NCBI RefSeq assembly: GCF_016031635.1
Contig: NZ_JACEGD010000027.1
Location: 62,001 to 126,000 of the forward strand
From: Bradyrhizobium diversitatis
GTDB taxonomy: Bacteria; Pseudomonadota; Alphaproteobacteria; Rhizobiales; Xanthobacteraceae
DNA: 64,000 nt
Direction of reading: 5' to 3'
The notes under the pieces were generated by a model. That model ran no database searches. It was not told where the DNA came from and worked only from the letters and a program-made list of their open reading frames with translations. The position numbers and the translations under genes are program-made. This document shows, in pieces, positions 42,114 to 50,955 of the stretch (its first letter is position 1; each line of letters opens with the position of its first letter).

Positions 42114-42749
42114 ATGGTTGTAGCTGCCAACGAACATCCGCAGGTTGTCCATGAAGAGGACAGCTCCAAGCGCCGCCAGATCCTCGACGGCGCCCGCAAA
42201 GTGTTCATGGACCTCGGTTTCGATGGCGCCAGCATGGGCGAGATCGCGCGCGCCGCTCAGGTCTCGAAGGGCACACTCTACGTCTACTTCGCCGACAAAT
42301 CCGCGCTGTTCGAAGCCATCCTCGAGCAGGAAGCGCTCCAGCACGGCCAGGTCGTGTTCAATTTCGATCCCACCCGTGATGCCAAGACCACGCTGAAGGA
42401 GTTTGGCCTCGCCTACCTTCACCTGGTGTGCCGGCCCGGTGGCGGATCGGCGATCCGCACCGTCATGGCGATCGCCGAACGCATGCCCGATGTCGGCCGC
42501 CGTTACTATGGGCGCGTGCTCGACAAGTCCATCAACCGCCTATCCGGTTATCTCAAGGCCCGCGTCGCCGCGGGCGATCTCGAGATCGACGATTGCGATC
42601 TAGCCGCCTCGCAGTTCATGGAGCTGTGCAAGGCCTCGCTGTTCCTGCCCTTTGTCTTCCAGGCCGCGCCCGCGCCATCGGAACAGCGCATGACCGAGGT
42701 GGTCGGCAGCGCAACGCGGATGTTCCTGGCGGCATACAAGACGAAGTAG
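42114..42749 (+). CDS. TetR-family transcriptional regulator
   Basis: It is 211 aa. The N-terminal helix-turn-helix domain covers about residues 19-66 (RRQILDGARKVFMDLGFDGA, SMGEIARAAQVSKGTLYVYF). The C-terminal ligand domain resembles the AcrR-like TetR_C_33 group (MAIAERMPDVGRRYYGRVLD). It is divergent from the EmrAB-type pump with a 21-bp perfect palindrome between them, so it almost certainly represses the pump and itself until a substrate binds. The start is ATG (MVVAANEHPQ). Confidence 0.93.
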   Translation: MVVAANEHPQVVHEEDSSKRRQILDGARKVFMDLGFDGASMGEIARAAQVSKGTLYVYFADKSALFEAILEQEALQHGQVVFNFDPTRDAKTTLKEFGLAYLHLVCRPGGGSAIRTVMAIAERMPDVGRRYYGRVLDKSINRLSGYLKARVAAGDLEIDDCDLAASQFMELCKASLFLPFVFQAAPAPSEQRMTEVVGSATRMFLAAYKTK

Positions 42750-42792
42750 CAGCGCGTTGCGCAGACGGGCTGGGCGGCACTATATTGCGGCC

Positions 42793-43137
42793 ATGTCTCG
42801 TGATCTTCGCCCGCCGGTCGACATCCTCCACTACGAGATCGTTCAGGAACAGGCCTCGGCGCTTGGACGGATGGGCCGCGCGCTCGAACAGAGTCTTGCG
42901 CGTTTGCGCGAATTCGACGCCGCCCACGCCCCCTCGGAGGTTCCGGCCTCGATGCAATCGGCCAGGCGCAAGCTGGTGATGGAAGCCGGCCACGCGCTTT
43001 GGATGTTCGTCGTCCAACGTGAGGCGTCCGGCTTGCGCGACAGCCGCCACATCATGCGCACCTACAACGTTCCGGGTGAGGTGCAGCGCTGCATGGGGCT
43101 GGCCCCGGCACCGTCAAGCCGGGCTCGTAGATCGTAG
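42793..43137 (+). CDS. Small conserved-looking protein (DUF6665-like)
   Basis: It is 114 aa from MSRDLRPPVDILHYEIVQEQ. The chain is helical and charged (ASALGRMGRALEQSLARLRE). The C-terminal half has MEAGHALWMFVVQREASGLR and YNVPGEVQRCMGL, which I recall as the pattern of DUF6665 proteins; this is from memory and not checked. It is probably cytoplasmic. It follows tetR by 43 bp and may be read through from it. An in-frame start 12 codons upstream is less likely. Confidence 0.7.
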   Translation: MSRDLRPPVDILHYEIVQEQASALGRMGRALEQSLARLREFDAAHAPSEVPASMQSARRKLVMEAGHALWMFVVQREASGLRDSRHIMRTYNVPGEVQRCMGLAPAPSSRARRS

Positions 43138-43177
43138 CATGTATGGAGCGAAGCAGGATACGGTAACGATCGCGCCA

Positions 43178-44383
43178 CTACTCGTCGATGTACTCGTCTT
43201 CTTCGCGCTTGTGCATCGTGCTCCTGCGCGCACCGAGTGAACCGGTCACCGATGGCTCGCGCGCACTCGCATAGGGTCTGCGCGACTGCGCGCGCGCGGC
43301 GACCTCCTCGCCGGACGCGGCGGCGGGCTGGCAGATCAGGCGGCGGCTGGCGCGGCGCATCAGGTCGACGTGAATGTGATCGTAGTGAAAGACGTTCGAG
43401 CCCGGCGCGAGCACGGTGGTGAAATGCGCACACGCTCCCGATTGCACGTCGCGCAGGAAACCCTGTTCCTCCGGCATGCCGCGCCAGCCGTCCTTCACCG
43501 TGACGCGGCGGCCGTCGGCCAGCACGAAGGCGGAGATGTCGAGCGCGTTGCCGAAAGCGTGCTCGGAGATGTGAGCACGCGAATTGCCGTTCATGCCGCG
43601 GCACGAATAGGCGGAGATCTGCTTGATCTCGGCGACGCGGACGCCGAACCAGCGCATCGCCGAGGGCTGCACCGTGTCGGCGAGCCAGCGGTCGAGCTCG
43701 GACACGATCGGACAGGCCAGCGTCGCCGTCGGCTTGATCGCGACGGGACCGACCGCGGTGACGGGATTGCCCTGCGCCGGACCAAGGCGCGGGAGTGGCT
43801 GCTGCGCGGGCGCCTGCGAGTAAGGCGCCGGCCGTGCCGGATAGCTCGGCGCATTCATGTAGCGCGCAGCCCCGGCGGCATCGGTGCCTTCGGGCGGCAG
43901 ATCGATCTCGTCCTCCTGCGGCGCCACGCCGGGCGCGTTCAGCGACATCGGCCCGGTCGCGGCCCCATAGCCGGACGGCTGGCGCGTCGCGCTCTCGGGA
44001 TAGTTCGACCGCGGCGGATAGGAGGAGGCCGGGTAGTTCTGACCCTGCGGATAGTTCGATTGCGGCTGTGTCACGGGCCAGCGCGGCTGGTTACCGATGC
44101 TCCCCGGCGGACGCAATGGCTCGTCGGCAAAGCCATAAGTGCTGGAGGCTTCGCCGATCGCTGCGACCTTGAGTGGAAACTCGGCGCCGCACTGGCCGGG
44201 GCCGGAAATCGGGTCGATGCGGACGATGTCCGCACTCTCCTTCACCGCGCCCGATTTCAGGCATGCGGCTTCTGCCTCGGCCCGCCACGGTTCGCGTTCG
44301 GCCTGGAAGAAGCCGCGTCCGCAACCCGCTAGCGAAACAAGGACGATGGAGCCGACGAGATACAAACGAACTCCGCGCGTCAT
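43178..44383 (-). CDS. Extensin-like C-terminal domain lipoprotein
   Basis: It is 401 aa. A lipobox (VSLAGC, Cys21) marks it as a lipoprotein. The middle, about 85-195, is disordered and rich in proline, tyrosine, serine and glutamine (SNYPQGQNYPASSYPPRSNY). The extensin-like C-terminal domain covers about 205-350: VSELDRWLADTVQPSAMRWF, ISEHAFGNALDISAFVLADG and FHYDHIHVDLM. That H/D pattern is like zinc D,D-carboxypeptidases of the M15/VanY type, so a peptidoglycan-linked role in the envelope is plausible. The C-terminal tail is basic and acidic without a family match. Confidence 0.85.
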   Translation of the reverse strand: MTRGVRLYLVGSIVLVSLAGCGRGFFQAEREPWRAEAEAACLKSGAVKESADIVRIDPISGPGQCGAEFPLKVAAIGEASSTYGFADEPLRPPGSIGNQPRWPVTQPQSNYPQGQNYPASSYPPRSNYPESATRQPSGYGAATGPMSLNAPGVAPQEDEIDLPPEGTDAAGAARYMNAPSYPARPAPYSQAPAQQPLPRLGPAQGNPVTAVGPVAIKPTATLACPIVSELDRWLADTVQPSAMRWFGVRVAEIKQISAYSCRGMNGNSRAHISEHAFGNALDISAFVLADGRRVTVKDGWRGMPEEQGFLRDVQSGACAHFTTVLAPGSNVFHYDHIHVDLMRRASRRLICQPAAASGEEVAARAQSRRPYASAREPSVTGSLGARRSTMHKREEDEYIDE

Positions 44384-44570
44384 GCACGCACGTTCGGTGA
44401 ATTTACTTAAAGACTCTTCAACACGTTGATTTCAGCCTTCCTTAACCATGGCGGCCGCGCGCGCCCGGATGCACGGCCCGATCGACAGCAAGCCTGACTT
44501 TTTCGGAAGGAGACTCTCTGTTAACCATGATGCCCGCGCGCAAAGTGGCGCGCCTGGGGAGAGCGACCTC

Positions 44571-44654
44571 ATGACGTTCGCCTGCAAACTGAGCGTTGTC
44601 GCCGCCTACCTCGCCATGGCCTTCGTCGGCGCTATCGTGCTCGGCGTGATCTAG
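44571..44654 (+). CDS. 27-residue single-span membrane miniprotein
   Basis: Starts MTFACKLSVVAAYLAMAFVG and ends AIVLGVI, so nearly the whole chain is one membrane helix. GGGGAGAG sits 7 bp before the ATG, a better ribosome site than most genes here have. An in-frame extension to 44448 has no ribosome site. It lies between the extensin-like gene (divergent) and the DUF2147 gene. No family is recognised. Small single-helix proteins often modulate larger membrane complexes, but no partner is indicated. Confidence 0.55.
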   Translation: MTFACKLSVVAAYLAMAFVGAIVLGVI

Positions 44655-44990
44655 AGGCTTCAGACCGCGACATCGAACGCTGGCACGTTGCCGTTCCCTT
44701 CTCGCCCTGCGGAAGTGGCATAGGCGAGCTTTGGCCGCCGTTCCTGGGAACTCCGACTGCCATCGCGCGATCCATCTGCGAAGGCGCAAGCCGCGGCATC
44801 GGCGTCCGGCCCAGCGTCGCGGCGACCCTATGCAGAAAAGCGACCTGAATGTGCGCTGCCTCACCCAGACGCGCTCGCCGGTCGTGACGTTCATCACAGA
44901 ACGCCTGCCCGCCCCGGCGTAGGGTCGAACCACGCTTCATCCACCAGCGACACCTGTCATATCGCGACCACGCCATTTTCGGAGGTTGTC
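44655..44990. other. Gene-free stretch upstream of the DUF2147 gene
   Basis: 336 bp in which I see no gene, repeat or clear promoter. GGAGGTTGTC directly precedes the ATG at 44991. An untranslated regulatory RNA cannot be excluded. Confidence 0.4.
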
Positions 44991-45761
44991 ATGAACAAGC
45001 TCTCCATCGCCGCCACCGCGCTGTTGCTCGCTTCGACTGCCGCCGCACATGCCGGCAATTCGATCTCGTTCCAGATCGAAGGCCAGCGCATTCGCATCGA
45101 GACGCCGCGCAACTGCGCCTCGCTCGATTGCGTGACCATCGTCGCGCCGGGCCTGTCGGACAAGCCGATCAAGCTGAACGACATCAACCTCAAGGGCCTT
45201 GGCGGTTTCAAGGACGATGACCTCGACGCCACGCCGGCTCCCGCCCCCACGACGGCGCAGCCTGCGCCGGCTCCGGTGCAGGCGGCTGCGCCCACGGCAC
45301 CGGCCGTGACCACGCCCGCCGCCCCGGCAGCAACCGTCGCCGCCGCTCCGTCCGTCGGCGTCGACGCCACGCAGCCTGCGCCCGCTGCCCCGCCCGCTCC
45401 GGTTGCCCCGCCCGCTCCCGTCGTTGCGGCTCCCGCGCCGGCCCCGGCTCCTGTTGCCGCCGCGCCCGTGGCGGCGCCGAACTCGCCGATCGGCCTGTGG
45501 GCAACCGAAGGCAACAAGGGCAATGTCCGCGTCGAGCAGTGCGGCGCCAATCTCTGCGGTTACGCCGAGAAGACCAATGCGCGCATCCTGATCAACATGA
45601 GGCCCGACGGCTCGAAGTGGAGCGGCCGCATCCACGATCCCGACTCCGGCCGCAACTACGATTCCACGATCGCCATGAAGGGTCCGAACGCGATGCGCGT
45701 TCAGGGCTGCGCCTTCGGCGGCATGTTCTGCGGCGGCCAGACCTGGAAGCGCGTGAGCTGA
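44991..45761 (+). CDS. Exported DUF2147-domain protein with Ala/Pro linker
   Basis: It is 256 aa. The signal peptide (MNKLSIAATALLLASTAAAHA) leads to a small domain of about 60 residues with a CASLDCVTIVAPG cysteine pair. About 75 residues of alanine/proline repeats (82-165) follow. The C-terminal DUF2147 domain starts SPIGLWATEGNKGNVRVEQC and includes CGYAEKT, RPDGSKWSGRIHDPDSGRNY and VQGCAFGGMFCGGQTW. Six cysteines suggest disulfides in the periplasm. The ribosome site is GGAGGTTGTC. DUF2147 has no known activity. Confidence 0.85.
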   Translation: MNKLSIAATALLLASTAAAHAGNSISFQIEGQRIRIETPRNCASLDCVTIVAPGLSDKPIKLNDINLKGLGGFKDDDLDATPAPAPTTAQPAPAPVQAAAPTAPAVTTPAAPAATVAAAPSVGVDATQPAPAAPPAPVAPPAPVVAAPAPAPAPVAAAPVAAPNSPIGLWATEGNKGNVRVEQCGANLCGYAEKTNARILINMRPDGSKWSGRIHDPDSGRNYDSTIAMKGPNAMRVQGCAFGGMFCGGQTWKRVS

Positions 45762-45770
45762 TATTACCAC

Positions 45771-45899
45771 GGTCATCCCGGGGCGATGCGAAGCATCGAA
45801 CTATGGTGCGCAATTGCGCACCTGAGGATCTCGCGCCGCAGACACCCATTCCAATTTCGAGATTCCGGGTTCGCGACTTCGTCGCGCCCCGGAATGACG
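45771..45899. repeat. Palindromic intergenic repeat (CCGGGGC...GCCCCGG family)
   Basis: About 130 bp between the DUF2147 and FecR genes. Outer arms GTCATCCCGGGGCGATGCG and CGCGCCCCGGAATGACGA enclose an inner TGCGCAATTGCGCA palindrome. It extends the FecR frame upstream artificially, so starts inside it are rejected. Confidence 0.7.
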
Positions 45900-46037
45900 A
45901 GCAAGAAGGCGACGCCACATTCTGGGCGAACGTGGCTTTCAAACACTCCTTCCCCTGCGAAACATGTTCATCCGCCATTCAGCCAAGCCCGGCTCATATC
46001 CGCAGCTCTCGCCTCGCGTTCTCACCGGAACTTCCTC

Positions 46038-47405
46038 GTGACTTCATTGGTGGCTTGGCGCCGCTTCGCGCTCGCGCTTGTGCTGCTGGCCTTGCCGCTG
46101 GCTGGCAGCAACGCGGCTCGTGCATTCGAGGCCATCGAGTTCGCCCAGGCGCAGCCGCAAGTGCAGCCGATACCCGCCCCCTCCCCGACGCCGGCGGCCT
46201 CACCGACACAAGCTGCAGACGCACAGCCCGCCGCCGTCGAGCCGATCGGCAACGTCGCGACGGTGACGGGGATCGCGACCGTGATCCGCGACAAGAACTC
46301 CTATCCGCTGCGCGTGCGCGACGACATCTATCTCAACGACGTGGTGCAGACCTCGTCGAACTCCGCGCTCGGCATCACCTTCAACGACGCCACCACGTTC
46401 AATCTCTCGGCCAGCGCCAGAATCACGATCGACAATTACGTCTACGAGGACAGCGGCAGGCAGAATTCGGCGATCTTCGACGTCGGCAAGGGCACGGTTG
46501 CCTTCGTGGCGGCAGCGGTGGCGAAGACCGGCGACATGAAGATCACCACGCCGACGGCAACGCTCGGCATCCGCGGCACCACCGGCGTCGTCGAGGTGCC
46601 GGAAGGCGCGGCGGCGAGCAGGGCCAGCAACGTCAACATCAAGCTCTATCCCGACGCCGACGGCCGGGTCGGCCACATCGATGTCGACGACCGCAGCAGC
46701 GGCACACGGCTCGGCGCGCTGACACAGCCGTCCAGCGGCTTTGCGATCCGGCCGGGTGCGGGCGGCGCCGGCGGCGTCATGCGCTTTGCCGCGGTACCGA
46801 TCACGATTCCCGCGCAGCAGATCGCGCGCGACCGCGGCTTCGTCAGCCAGGTGCATCTGGCACAAACCACGGGCCGGCAGATCGTCACCGAGCAGCGCGA
46901 CTTCCGCCGTGCCAATCCGGGCGCGCTCAGCCGCATTCCGCGACCGGTCCAGCCGCAGCAGCAGCAATTGCGGCCGAATACGCCGACGGGACAACAGCGA
47001 CCGAACGGCCAGCCCGGCCAGAACATCCGTCCGGGTCGGCAGCAGCCGGGTACGCCTGACCGGCAAGGCGCGCCGCCGCCGCGGCGACAGGGACAAGGCG
47101 GCGCCGTGCAGCCGGGTGGCCGGCGCGCAGGCCAGGGACAGCAGCAGGGCCAGCAGCAAGGCGCAGGTCGCCCGACAGGCGCGCCGCGCCGCGGAGAAGC
47201 AACGCAGCCGGGCGCCGCGCCGCAAACCCGGCCGCAGCGCGGTGGACGGATGCAACCTCAGCCCGGCGGAATCGTGCCGCCGCAGCCGGGCCAGCCGGCC
47301 GCGGCTCAACAGCCAGGCATGCAGCGCCCCGGTGGATTCCAGCAACGCCTCACACCGCCACGAAGACCGGCGCCTTCTCCGAAGGAAAGGAAAGAGCGAC
47401 GGTGA
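46038..47405 (+). CDS. Exported FecR-domain protein with Gln/Pro/Gly-rich tail
   Basis: It is 455 aa from GTG 46038. The signal peptide (FALALVLLALPLAGSNAARA) is followed by a Q/P spacer and a FecR domain at about 70-190 (GNVATVTGIATVIRDKNSYP, DDIYLNDVVQTSSNSALGIT, IRGTTGVVEVP). The last 170 residues are low complexity, rich in Q, P, G and R. In FecR anti-sigma factors the domain follows a membrane helix that binds a sigma factor. Here it is simply exported and no sigma gene is near, so it is more likely a surface or periplasmic scaffold. The start is uncertain; ATG 45894 is in frame. Confidence 0.75.
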   Translation: MTSLVAWRRFALALVLLALPLAGSNAARAFEAIEFAQAQPQVQPIPAPSPTPAASPTQAADAQPAAVEPIGNVATVTGIATVIRDKNSYPLRVRDDIYLNDVVQTSSNSALGITFNDATTFNLSASARITIDNYVYEDSGRQNSAIFDVGKGTVAFVAAAVAKTGDMKITTPTATLGIRGTTGVVEVPEGAAASRASNVNIKLYPDADGRVGHIDVDDRSSGTRLGALTQPSSGFAIRPGAGGAGGVMRFAAVPITIPAQQIARDRGFVSQVHLAQTTGRQIVTEQRDFRRANPGALSRIPRPVQPQQQQLRPNTPTGQQRPNGQPGQNIRPGRQQPGTPDRQGAPPPRRQGQGGAVQPGGRRAGQGQQQGQQQGAGRPTGAPRRGEATQPGAAPQTRPQRGGRMQPQPGGIVPPQPGQPAAAQQPGMQRPGGFQQRLTPPRRPAPSPKERKERR

Positions 47406-47456
47406 CGGCGCCGCCCCTCCGTCATTGCGAGCGCGGCAGAGCGGCGTGAACAGGTC

Positions 47457-48023
47457 TCACGCCTCGCCGCGCAGCCACGCCTTCACCTTCTGCAGCAAAC
47501 CGTGGCGCAGCTCATCGACAGAGGCCGCCTCGGCCGGCGTCAGCGTCTGCAAGGCGGCATCGATGTCATCGGCCGCTTGCGCCGGCTCGGGCGGCAGCAG
47601 CGGCGCTGCCGGCCCCGCCGCCGCAAGCGCGATCGGACCGACCTGGTTGAGAAACGCGCGCTCATATTCGCGCGACAGGCGGGCAATCGCATCGTCCAGC
47701 GTCAGCCAGTCGACCGCCTTGATGTCGTTCATCAGCTTGCGGACCGGTCCGCCGTCAGCTTCCATCCGCCAGAAATGCACGACCTTGGAGCGCCCGCCGG
47801 ACTGATAAACGAGGGTGCCCAGAAATTCGTGCACGGCAACCTCGTGGCCGGTCTCCTCCAGCACCTCGCGGTGCGCGGCTTCCTTCGGCGTCTCGCCGTC
47901 GTCGAGCTTGCCCTTGGGGAGGACCCATTCGTTGCGCTTGCGCTGGCGCACGACCGCGATCAGCGGCGCCGAGCCACGCCGCAGCACAATACCACCCGCG
48001 GCCATGACCGGCTCCCGCGCCAT
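47457..48023 (-). CDS. Nudix hydrolase
   Basis: It is 188 aa. The Nudix box is complete: G38-x5-E44-x7-R52-E53-V-L-E56-E57-T-G59, in GKLDDGETPKEAA followed by HREVLEETGHEV, with the glutamates that bind magnesium. Upstream NEWVLPKG fits the start of the fold. The C-terminal 60 residues are helical. Family members hydrolyse nucleoside diphosphates linked to another moiety; the substrate cannot be read from sequence. It is convergent with the FecR gene and 63 bp from the decarboxylase. ATG 48023 is used. Confidence 0.92.
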   Translation of the reverse strand: MAREPVMAAGGIVLRRGSAPLIAVVRQRKRNEWVLPKGKLDDGETPKEAAHREVLEETGHEVAVHEFLGTLVYQSGGRSKVVHFWRMEADGGPVRKLMNDIKAVDWLTLDDAIARLSREYERAFLNQVGPIALAAAGPAAPLLPPEPAQAADDIDAALQTLTPAEAASVDELRHGLLQKVKAWLRGEA

Positions 48024-48086
48024 CGCTCACATCCGAAATCGTCGTCCCCGACAGACGATATAGCCAGCGGGACGGCAGATTGAAGG

Positions 48087-48950
48087 CTAGTTTCTCCTCA
48101 AGAGCGCTTGACCCGCGCGAATGCGCGAACCCTCGGCGATGCCGTCGCAAAAGTTGAAATCGCCGGGCGCCAGGATGATGATGGTCGAGCCGTGCTCGAA
48201 CCAGCCGAGCTCCTCGCCCTTGGCTACGTTGACGTCACAGGGGAAATTGACCGGCCCCTTCGTCTGCGCGTTCAGCACCATGTCGAGGAAGTGCAACCGG
48301 ATGCTCGCGACCAGGATCGCCGCAACGGGCACCAGTGTCACCGCCTCGCCGGTGGAGAGGTGGGTGCGGATCACCGCGCGCTCGTTCTTGCAGAACAGAC
48401 GCTCGACGCGCTTGAGCGCGATCGGGTTGACGTTCCAGACGTCGCCATGGATCAGCGTGACGCGTTCGATATGGGCGTCATAGGGCGCGTGGAAGCGGTG
48501 ATACATGCTCGACGTCAGCCGCAGCGTGACGAAGGAGCCGTTGCGGTGCTGGTCGACCAGCGCGGAATCGCCGAGCAGGTCGAGCAGCGAATAGGGCGCA
48601 CCCTTGACCTGGAACAGCTCGGTGTCGGCGATCTTGCCGTGGGCGCCGACGATTCCATCAGAGGGACTCGCCACCACCGCCGGATCCGGATCAAACGGGC
48701 GCAGGCCCGGCTTCAGCTCCCGGGTGAAGCAGTCGTGCAGGCTCTTGAAATGCGTCTTGCGCGCCTCCGACAGATCGAGGTCCGAGAACAGCTTCCACAG
48801 CGCGATCGAGAAGTCGCGGACGAGCGGATTCTCGACCTTGGAGAACCAGCCCATGAAGCGGGTCAGGGCCGCGCGGGGGATGCGGTTGGTCAGCAGGAAG
48901 TTGAGGTCTTCCTGCTGGGTGAAAGAGGCGATGAGGGCTTTGACTGTCAT
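48087..48950 (-). CDS. psd: Phosphatidylserine decarboxylase
   Basis: Pyruvoyl enzyme at the inner membrane that makes phosphatidylethanolamine from phosphatidylserine. It is 287 aa. The self-processing site is WFEHGSTIII, so Ser255 becomes the pyruvoyl group; type I enzymes usually have LGST, here HGST. The proenzyme triad is completed by D98 in SPSDGI and H154 in MYHRFHAP. Product phosphatidylethanolamine is the substrate of PmtA at 51792, and both are in this gene group. The start is ATG (MTVKALIASF), divergent from the aminotransferase with 35 bp between starts. Confidence 0.93.
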   Translation of the reverse strand: MTVKALIASFTQQEDLNFLLTNRIPRAALTRFMGWFSKVENPLVRDFSIALWKLFSDLDLSEARKTHFKSLHDCFTRELKPGLRPFDPDPAVVASPSDGIVGAHGKIADTELFQVKGAPYSLLDLLGDSALVDQHRNGSFVTLRLTSSMYHRFHAPYDAHIERVTLIHGDVWNVNPIALKRVERLFCKNERAVIRTHLSTGEAVTLVPVAAILVASIRLHFLDMVLNAQTKGPVNFPCDVNVAKGEELGWFEHGSTIIILAPGDFNFCDGIAEGSRIRAGQALLRRN

Positions 48951-48985
48951 GAATCTGTCAGCTCGCAGGGTTAGCGCTTGTTGTC

Positions 48986-50650
48986 ATGGAAACGACACTC
49001 CCGATTCTCTCGATGTCCGTGGCCGCCGCAGCGTCCGCTGCCGCCGCCTTCCCGAAGCTCAAGGCGCGCATCGAACTCTCCCGCGCCAAGCACCGGTCGC
49101 TCGCCGGGCACTCCAAGATGTCGCGCCGGGTAGCGCGGCTGCTGCCGTTCTACGAGTACGGAGAGAACGACTATTTCTCCTGCGACGGCGCGCCCGCGAA
49201 CATCGCCGCGCGACGCAAGGACGGCTTCTTCCGTCTCGCCCGCCTCTACGCCGAGCGCTACCCCAAGGGCCGCGCGATGACGAAGGAGGCGGCGGAGAAG
49301 ATCTCCGACCTGAACTTCACCGAGAGCTACCGCGTGCCGTTCCAGTTCTCGCGTCTCGTCCGCGAGCACCTGGGCACCTCGACCTTCATGGAGTCCTCGC
49401 GCGGCGTCACAGTCACCGACGTCGACGGCAACACCTCTTACGATCTCACCGGCTCGTACGGCGTCAACATCTTCGGCAACGACTTCTACAAGGAATGCAT
49501 TGAGGGCGCCGAGAAGCGGGCGCATGCGCTCGGACCGGTGCTCGGCCCCTACCACCCCGTCATCCTGGAGAACGTGCAGCGGCTCTGCCAGATTTCCGGC
49601 CTCGACGAAGTCTCGTTCCACATGTCCGGCACCGAAGCCGTGATGCAGGCGGTCCGGCTGGCGCGCTACCACACCAAGCGTACCCATCTGGTCCGTTTCG
49701 CCGGCGCCTATCACGGCTGGTGGGGCGACGTGCAGCCCGGCGTCGGCAATCCCATCCCCGCGCACGAGACCTACACCCTCGCCGAGATGTCCGAGAAAAC
49801 GCTGCACGTGCTGAAGACGCGCAAGGACATCGCCTGCGTGCTGGTCAATCCGCTGCAGGGCCTGCATCCGAACGCCAACGCGCCCGGCGATTCCTCGCTG
49901 GTCGATTCCTCCCGCGGCGGCAATTTCGATCGGGCCGCTTACACGGAGTGGCTGAAGAAGCTGCGCGAAGTCTGCACCGAACGCAGCATCGTCCTGATCT
50001 TCGACGAGGTCTTCGTCGGCTTCCGCCTCGCCGCCGGCGGCGCCCAGGAATATTTCGGCGTGCGCGCCGACATGGTGACCTACGGCAAGAGCCTCGCCGG
50101 CGGGCTGCCGGTCGGCGTGGTCTGCGGCAAGAAGGAATTGATGCGCCGCTTCCGCGACGATCGTCCCGCCGACATCTGCTTCGCCCGCGGTACTTTCAAC
50201 TCCCACCCCTACGTCATGACGGCGATGGACGAGTTCCTGAGCCGCCTCGCCAGCCCGAACTTCCGCGCGGTCTATGAGGGCCTCGAGGAAACCTGGAACG
50301 GCCGCGTCCAGAAGCTCAACCGGATGATGGAGAGCGCCGACCTGCCGGTGCGGTTCGCCAACTTCTCCTCGATCTGGACGGTGAAATACACCATGCCGTC
50401 GCGCTACAACTGGATGCTGCAATATTACCTGCGCGCCGAGGGCCTGGCGCTGAGCTGGGTCGGCACCGGCCGGCTGATCTTCAGCCTCAACTACACCGAC
50501 GCCGACTTCACCGAGGTCGCCGAACGCTTCGTCCGCGCTGCCGAAAAGATGAAGGCCGACGGCTTCTGGTGGCACGACGGCGTGCTCACCAACAAGCAGA
50601 TCAAGCGGCAGATCCTGAAAGAGATGCTGGCCAAGCGCCTCGGGCGCTGA
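48986..50650 (+). CDS. Class III aminotransferase with long N-terminal extension
   Basis: It is 554 aa. The fold-type I core starts near residue 110 (GVTVTDVDGNTSYDLTGSYG) with FHMSGTEAVMQAVRLARYHT, GAYHGWWG, LIFDEVFVGFRLA (D340 contacts PLP) and YGKSLAGGLPVG (PLP lysine K368). It resembles glutamate-1-semialdehyde aminomutase-like aminotransferases. The first 110 residues are basic and unusual (ARIELSRAKHRSLAGHSKMS) and include FYEYGENDYFSCDGAP. Known haem-pathway aminomutases are about 430 aa and lack this. There is no good ribosome site before ATG 48986. The neighbours are lipid enzymes; the substrate is unknown. Confidence 0.85.
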   Translation: METTLPILSMSVAAAASAAAAFPKLKARIELSRAKHRSLAGHSKMSRRVARLLPFYEYGENDYFSCDGAPANIAARRKDGFFRLARLYAERYPKGRAMTKEAAEKISDLNFTESYRVPFQFSRLVREHLGTSTFMESSRGVTVTDVDGNTSYDLTGSYGVNIFGNDFYKECIEGAEKRAHALGPVLGPYHPVILENVQRLCQISGLDEVSFHMSGTEAVMQAVRLARYHTKRTHLVRFAGAYHGWWGDVQPGVGNPIPAHETYTLAEMSEKTLHVLKTRKDIACVLVNPLQGLHPNANAPGDSSLVDSSRGGNFDRAAYTEWLKKLREVCTERSIVLIFDEVFVGFRLAAGGAQEYFGVRADMVTYGKSLAGGLPVGVVCGKKELMRRFRDDRPADICFARGTFNSHPYVMTAMDEFLSRLASPNFRAVYEGLEETWNGRVQKLNRMMESADLPVRFANFSSIWTVKYTMPSRYNWMLQYYLRAEGLALSWVGTGRLIFSLNYTDADFTEVAERFVRAAEKMKADGFWWHDGVLTNKQIKRQILKEMLAKRLGR

Positions 50651-50683
50651 GGCTTTCTGACACTTGGCCCCGATCACCGCTCG

Positions 50684-50915
50684 CCCTTCTCCCTCGCCCC
50701 GCTTGCGGGGAGAGGGTCGGGGTGAGGGGGACTCTCCGCGCGTGCGGTGAGCGTTGACGCACGACCATCTGGCAGCCCCCCCGCGAAGAGCCCCCCTCAC
50801 CCGAATTTGCGCTCCGCGCAAATTCGACCTCTCCCCGCACGCGGGGAGAGGTGAAGGAAGCACCGCGTTCGCAGCCCCCAAGACGTGGATGCCCGGGACG
50901 AGCCCGGGCATGACG
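50684..50915. repeat. Cluster of GC-rich palindromes
   Basis: Three hairpin units fill the gap between the convergent aminotransferase and the DUF962-like gene: CCCCGCTTGCGGGG at about 50697, a unit centred on AATTTGCGCTCCGCGCAAATT at about 50802-50822 (arms AATTTGCGC / GCGCAAATT), and GCCCGGGACGAGCCCGGGC at about 50890. They probably serve as a bidirectional terminator. Confidence 0.7.
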
Positions 50916-50955
50916 TAACCATCAGACATCGGAGTGCGTCGTGCGAGCAGCGCGC

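Noticed and set aside
45786..46037. Upstream ATG extension of the FecR protein
   Set aside because: It begins inside a palindromic repeat and would place the signal peptide in the middle of the chain.
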